Source: CAZSAT01 sp964604675
Lineage (GTDB): Bacteria > Myxococcota_A > UBA796 > CAJQPC01
DNA length: 36,567 bases
Reading direction: 5' to 3'
NCBI GenBank assembly: GCA_964604675.1
Contig: CAZSAT010000073.1
Span: 1 to 36,567 of the forward strand
Part shown: piece after piece, positions 34,220 through 36,567 of the stretch
Layout of the letters: every line of letters begins with the position of its first letter
Position numbering within the stretch: the first letter of the stretch is position 1
Position numbers and translations under genes: made by a program
The notes under the pieces: generated by a model
The model's database searches: none
The model's input: the letters and a program-made list of their open reading frames with translations, nothing else
What the model was told of the DNA's origin: nothing

Positions 34220-35733
34220 AGCAGGCCCTCACCGCGTGGCTCGCGGCGGCGGCGGCCACCGAGGATCCGGTTCAAGCGGCGCGTGCCGCCGCCGAGGCGG
34301 TGGCCGGCGACCCCTGGCGTGTCGTCACCACCGCCGGCCGCCTCGCGCGGTGTCGCCTGGACCATGCGGAGCGCGACCTGTCGCTCGGAGCGGCCCTGCG
34401 CCCGCTCCGGTCCGACAGCCCTCGTGGGCTCGTGCGCGTTCCGCGCGGCGCTCCGTACCCGGCGAGCGACGTGGCGGGCCGTCGCCGGCGCGGGGCCTGG
34501 GACACGTCCCCCGAGATGGCTCGCCGCCTGGTGGACATGGCCCTGACCGGACGCCCGCGGCTGAGCACTGCCCTCGATCCGGCGTGCGGCCCGGGGGTGT
34601 TCCTCGTCGCCGCGTCCGAGCGCGGGCTGCACGTCACCGGTGCGGACCTCGACGCGGCGGCACTCGCGGTGGCCCGTGTGGCCGTGCCCGCAGCGGAGCT
34701 CGTCCAGGCAGACGCCTTCCAGGGTGGGGAATTGGCCGAGTTGGTGGTGGGCAACCCGCCGTTCGTGCCGCCAGAGCGGCAGGACAAGGCGCTGCGCCGT
34801 GCCCTGAGGGCCCGCTACGACTGGCTCGAGGGACGCTTCGACCTCGCCGTACCCTTCGCGGCCGCGGCCTCGGAGAGGGTGGCACCGGGGGGGCGCTTGG
34901 CGCTGGTCCTTCCCTGGTCGGTGCTCGTCGAGCGCTACGGGAGGGGCCTCCGCCGGCAGTGGCTTCGCGGCGCGCGGATCAAGGCGTTGCCGGAACGCGA
35001 GCGCTTTCCTGGGGCGTCGGTCTACGTGGGCCTCCTGGTGCTGCAACCCGACGCCTCTCCAGCACCCCTCGCGCCCAGCGGCCTGGAGCCCTCTGAGCTC
35101 CTGGAGCTGGAGGACGCGCCCTTCGACCGTCACCTCCGGCCGGGTGACGTGGCGCTCCTACGGACCGCGCAGGCACGCTCACGTCCCCTGGCCAGCTGCT
35201 GCGTCATCGACACAGGTGTGGTGGCTCATGGTCCAGACGGCGGAAAGCGCCGCTTGATCCGGGACCATGCGGGTCCCGGCACGGTTCCCTTCGCCGATGC
35301 TCGCCAGTTCTTCTCGGGCGAGGTGCTCCACTTGACGTGGGAGCCCGATCGCATGCACCGTCCGAAGTCGCTCGAGCTCTTCGCAGGCGAGAAGGTCCTG
35401 GTGCAGAGGCTCCGTGGCGACGGTCCGATCCGGGTCGGGGTCGACGCGACCGGGCTCGTCCCCGGCCACACCTTGCTGGTCGTCAAGCCAGGGCCCGACT
35501 GCCCGGTGGACGCGGCCGCCCTGGCAAGGCTGCTCTCGGACCCCATCACCGCGGGACTCGTGCGGCTCGCGCGAGGGCGCCGTCTCGACCTCTACCCACG
35601 GGACCTCGGGGCGGTCTGTGTGCCCGACATCTGGTGGCGGGATCCCGGACGTCCGCTCGGCGCGGGTCTCGGCCTCACGCGTGCACAGGTCAAGCGCCTG
35701 CAAGCACTGGCGCCTGAGGCCGCGGGACCTTGA
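34216..35733 (+). CDS. N6-adenine DNA methyltransferase-like protein
   Basis: 505 residues from GTG 34216, in a GTGA overlap with the preceding glycosyltransferase. The methyltransferase core has motif I LDPACGPGVFLVAASERG (AdoMet binding), an acidic residue in TGADLDAAAL, and catalytic motif IV VVGNPPFVPPERQ (NPPF, as in amino-methylating DNA enzymes). SERVAPGGRLALVLPWSVLV follows. Residues about 300-505 resemble a target-recognition domain as in TaqI/Eco57I-type enzymes (CCVIDTGVVAHG; EKVLVQRLRG; LYPRDLGAVCVPDIWW). No nuclease domain or partner gene is visible, so it may be an orphan methylase. Its coupling to sugar-transfer genes is odd; another amino-group substrate is possible. Confidence 0.8.
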   Translation: MKQALTAWLAAAAATEDPVQAARAAAEAVAGDPWRVVTTAGRLARCRLDHAERDLSLGAALRPLRSDSPRGLVRVPRGAPYPASDVAGRRRRGAWDTSPEMARRLVDMALTGRPRLSTALDPACGPGVFLVAASERGLHVTGADLDAAALAVARVAVPAAELVQADAFQGGELAELVVGNPPFVPPERQDKALRRALRARYDWLEGRFDLAVPFAAAASERVAPGGRLALVLPWSVLVERYGRGLRRQWLRGARIKALPERERFPGASVYVGLLVLQPDASPAPLAPSGLEPSELLELEDAPFDRHLRPGDVALLRTAQARSRPLASCCVIDTGVVAHGPDGGKRRLIRDHAGPGTVPFADARQFFSGEVLHLTWEPDRMHRPKSLELFAGEKVLVQRLRGDGPIRVGVDATGLVPGHTLLVVKPGPDCPVDAAALARLLSDPITAGLVRLARGRRLDLYPRDLGAVCVPDIWWRDPGRPLGAGLGLTRAQVKRLQALAPEAAGP

Positions 35734-35774
35734 CATTGCCGCGATAGCCAGGCACTCCTGCGCGCGGAGGCTCC

Positions 35775-36567
35775 ATGCTGACCCTGTTCGTCACGACCCT
35801 CATCGGCTGCGGCTCCGGGTACCTGGATCGCAGCACGGCCTGCGGCTACGACGTCTTCGACTGGTGGGGCGACGTCAGCTGGTACGTGAACCGCGGCGAA
35901 GACGGCGCCTTCGACTTCGCCCCCGAGCCGTCGTACATCGATCGCATCTACGGCAGCTACGACACGATCGAGGGCGATCTGTCGTTCAAGGTGGACTACG
36001 CAGGCAGCTACTACCTGGTGCGCTCCCAGGCCGACGGCTTCGGAACCATCTTCCGCAACGGCGACGTGGACGTCCTCTACACCCAGGCCTTCGAAGACGT
36101 GCTGGGTGCCACCTGGCAGACCCAGCGCCGCGAGGAGCGCTGGGGCTGCAGCGGCGAGATCTCGAACTTCGAGGTCGAGGACGACGGCAGCACCGGCAAC
36201 ACCATCGACGTCCTCACCTACACCATCTCGGACGACCAGTCCGTCAGCTACCAGCGCGCCGCGGACTTCGAGGGGAGCACCTGGATCGAGCGGGGTTCCT
36301 GGTCGGCGGACTTCACCAGGAGCTACACCTACGAGTCGGTCGACGAGACCTACTTCGAGGAGGGCAAGTGGGGCTCGGGCGGTGGCTCGGAGGCCACGTG
36401 GACCAGCACCAGCAGCGACTACGACTACGTCGGCGCGACGAACTTCCTGCCGAGCGGCGGCTACACCTACGTCTACGACGGCCTGGAGTCGGGCACCGAG
36501 ACGGTGGTCTTCAGCTACGACTGGACCTACAACTACGACGGCTCGGGCACCGGTACGTATGTCGCCG
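35775..36567 (+). CDS. Lipoprotein, Tyr/Ser/Gly-rich (runs off right edge)
   Basis: An open frame of 264 codons that continues past the window. ATG 35775 has GGAGG seven bases upstream. The signal MLTLFVTTLIGCGSGY has Cys12 in a lipobox. The mature part is acidic and rich in Tyr, Trp, Ser and Gly, with repeated beta-like segments (YDTIEGDLSFKVDYAGSYYL; TRSYTYESVDETYFEEGKWG; SGGYTYVYDGLESGTETVVF). This alternation suggests a beta-structured surface domain. I do not recognise a family. It lies 41 bases after the methyltransferase-like gene; whether it shares its transcript is unclear. Confidence 0.8.
   Translation, partial: MLTLFVTTLIGCGSGYLDRSTACGYDVFDWWGDVSWYVNRGEDGAFDFAPEPSYIDRIYGSYDTIEGDLSFKVDYAGSYYLVRSQADGFGTIFRNGDVDVLYTQAFEDVLGATWQTQRREERWGCSGEISNFEVEDDGSTGNTIDVLTYTISDDQSVSYQRAADFEGSTWIERGSWSADFTRSYTYESVDETYFEEGKWGSGGGSEATWTSTSSDYDYVGATNFLPSGGYTYVYDGLESGTETVVFSYDWTYNYDGSGTGTYVA

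Overview
The window is very GC-rich (roughly 70%) and gene-dense. Neighbouring genes repeatedly share a GTGA (GTG start/TGA stop) overlap. Gene content suggests a Gram-negative, myxobacterium-like bacterium (Myxococcota or a related deltaproteobacterial lineage). The signs are lipoproteins with Thr-Asp-rich linkers, an HmuY-type haem lipoprotein, large TPR proteins, an MlaEFD lipid transport operon and a MoxR/DUF58/DUF4350/DUF4129/SpoIIM/RDD cluster. This placement is inferred from gene content, not from a phylogenetic marker.

Region 1 (1-4670, minus strand) is an apparent Fur-controlled metal or haem uptake operon. Its genes run in the order: a secreted four-half-domain CbiX-type chelatase with His-rich segments, a TonB-dependent receptor, an HmuY-family lipoprotein, and a further lipoprotein that leaves the window. 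Two AT-rich Fur-like operators lie at 2721-2749 and 4642-4668. This is the most interesting part of the window: a periplasmic class II chelatase-like protein encoded with haem-uptake partners suggests metal removal from, or insertion into, a tetrapyrrole outside the cytoplasm.

Region 2 (4704-6334) is decayed accessory DNA. It holds the frameshifted 3' end of a secreted-protein gene abutting a transposition-type ATPase remnant, a small orphan ORF, and the 3' part of a tRNA-Thr(CGT) without its 5' half. That last feature is typical of an integration scar.

Region 3 (6341-16270) begins with an amphi-Trp protein and an outer-membrane-type barrel protein. It continues with the envelope cluster RDD, SpoIIM, DUF58, MoxR ATPase, DUF4350, a membrane/DUF4129-like protein and a zinc-finger/GspG-like fusion. 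A UDP-glucuronate decarboxylase-like gene follows.

Region 4 (16335-26595, plus strand) holds alanine racemase coupled to mlaE-mlaF-mlaD, where MlaD carries a barrel-like C-terminal domain. Next come an 1837-residue TPR protein and an ICMT-type methyltransferase that probably starts at CTG. Region 5 (26603-28598, minus strand) is an ECF sigma factor (also probably CTG-initiated), a ZAS-type anti-sigma factor and a bactofilin-like membrane protein.

Region 6 (28783-36567, plus strand) starts with a TPR membrane protein. It is followed by a coupled cluster of one GT9 and three GT4-type glycosyltransferases, probably for lipopolysaccharide or another surface glycan. That cluster ends, unexpectedly, in a DNA-methyltransferase-like gene. 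A Tyr/Ser/Gly-rich lipoprotein runs off the right edge.
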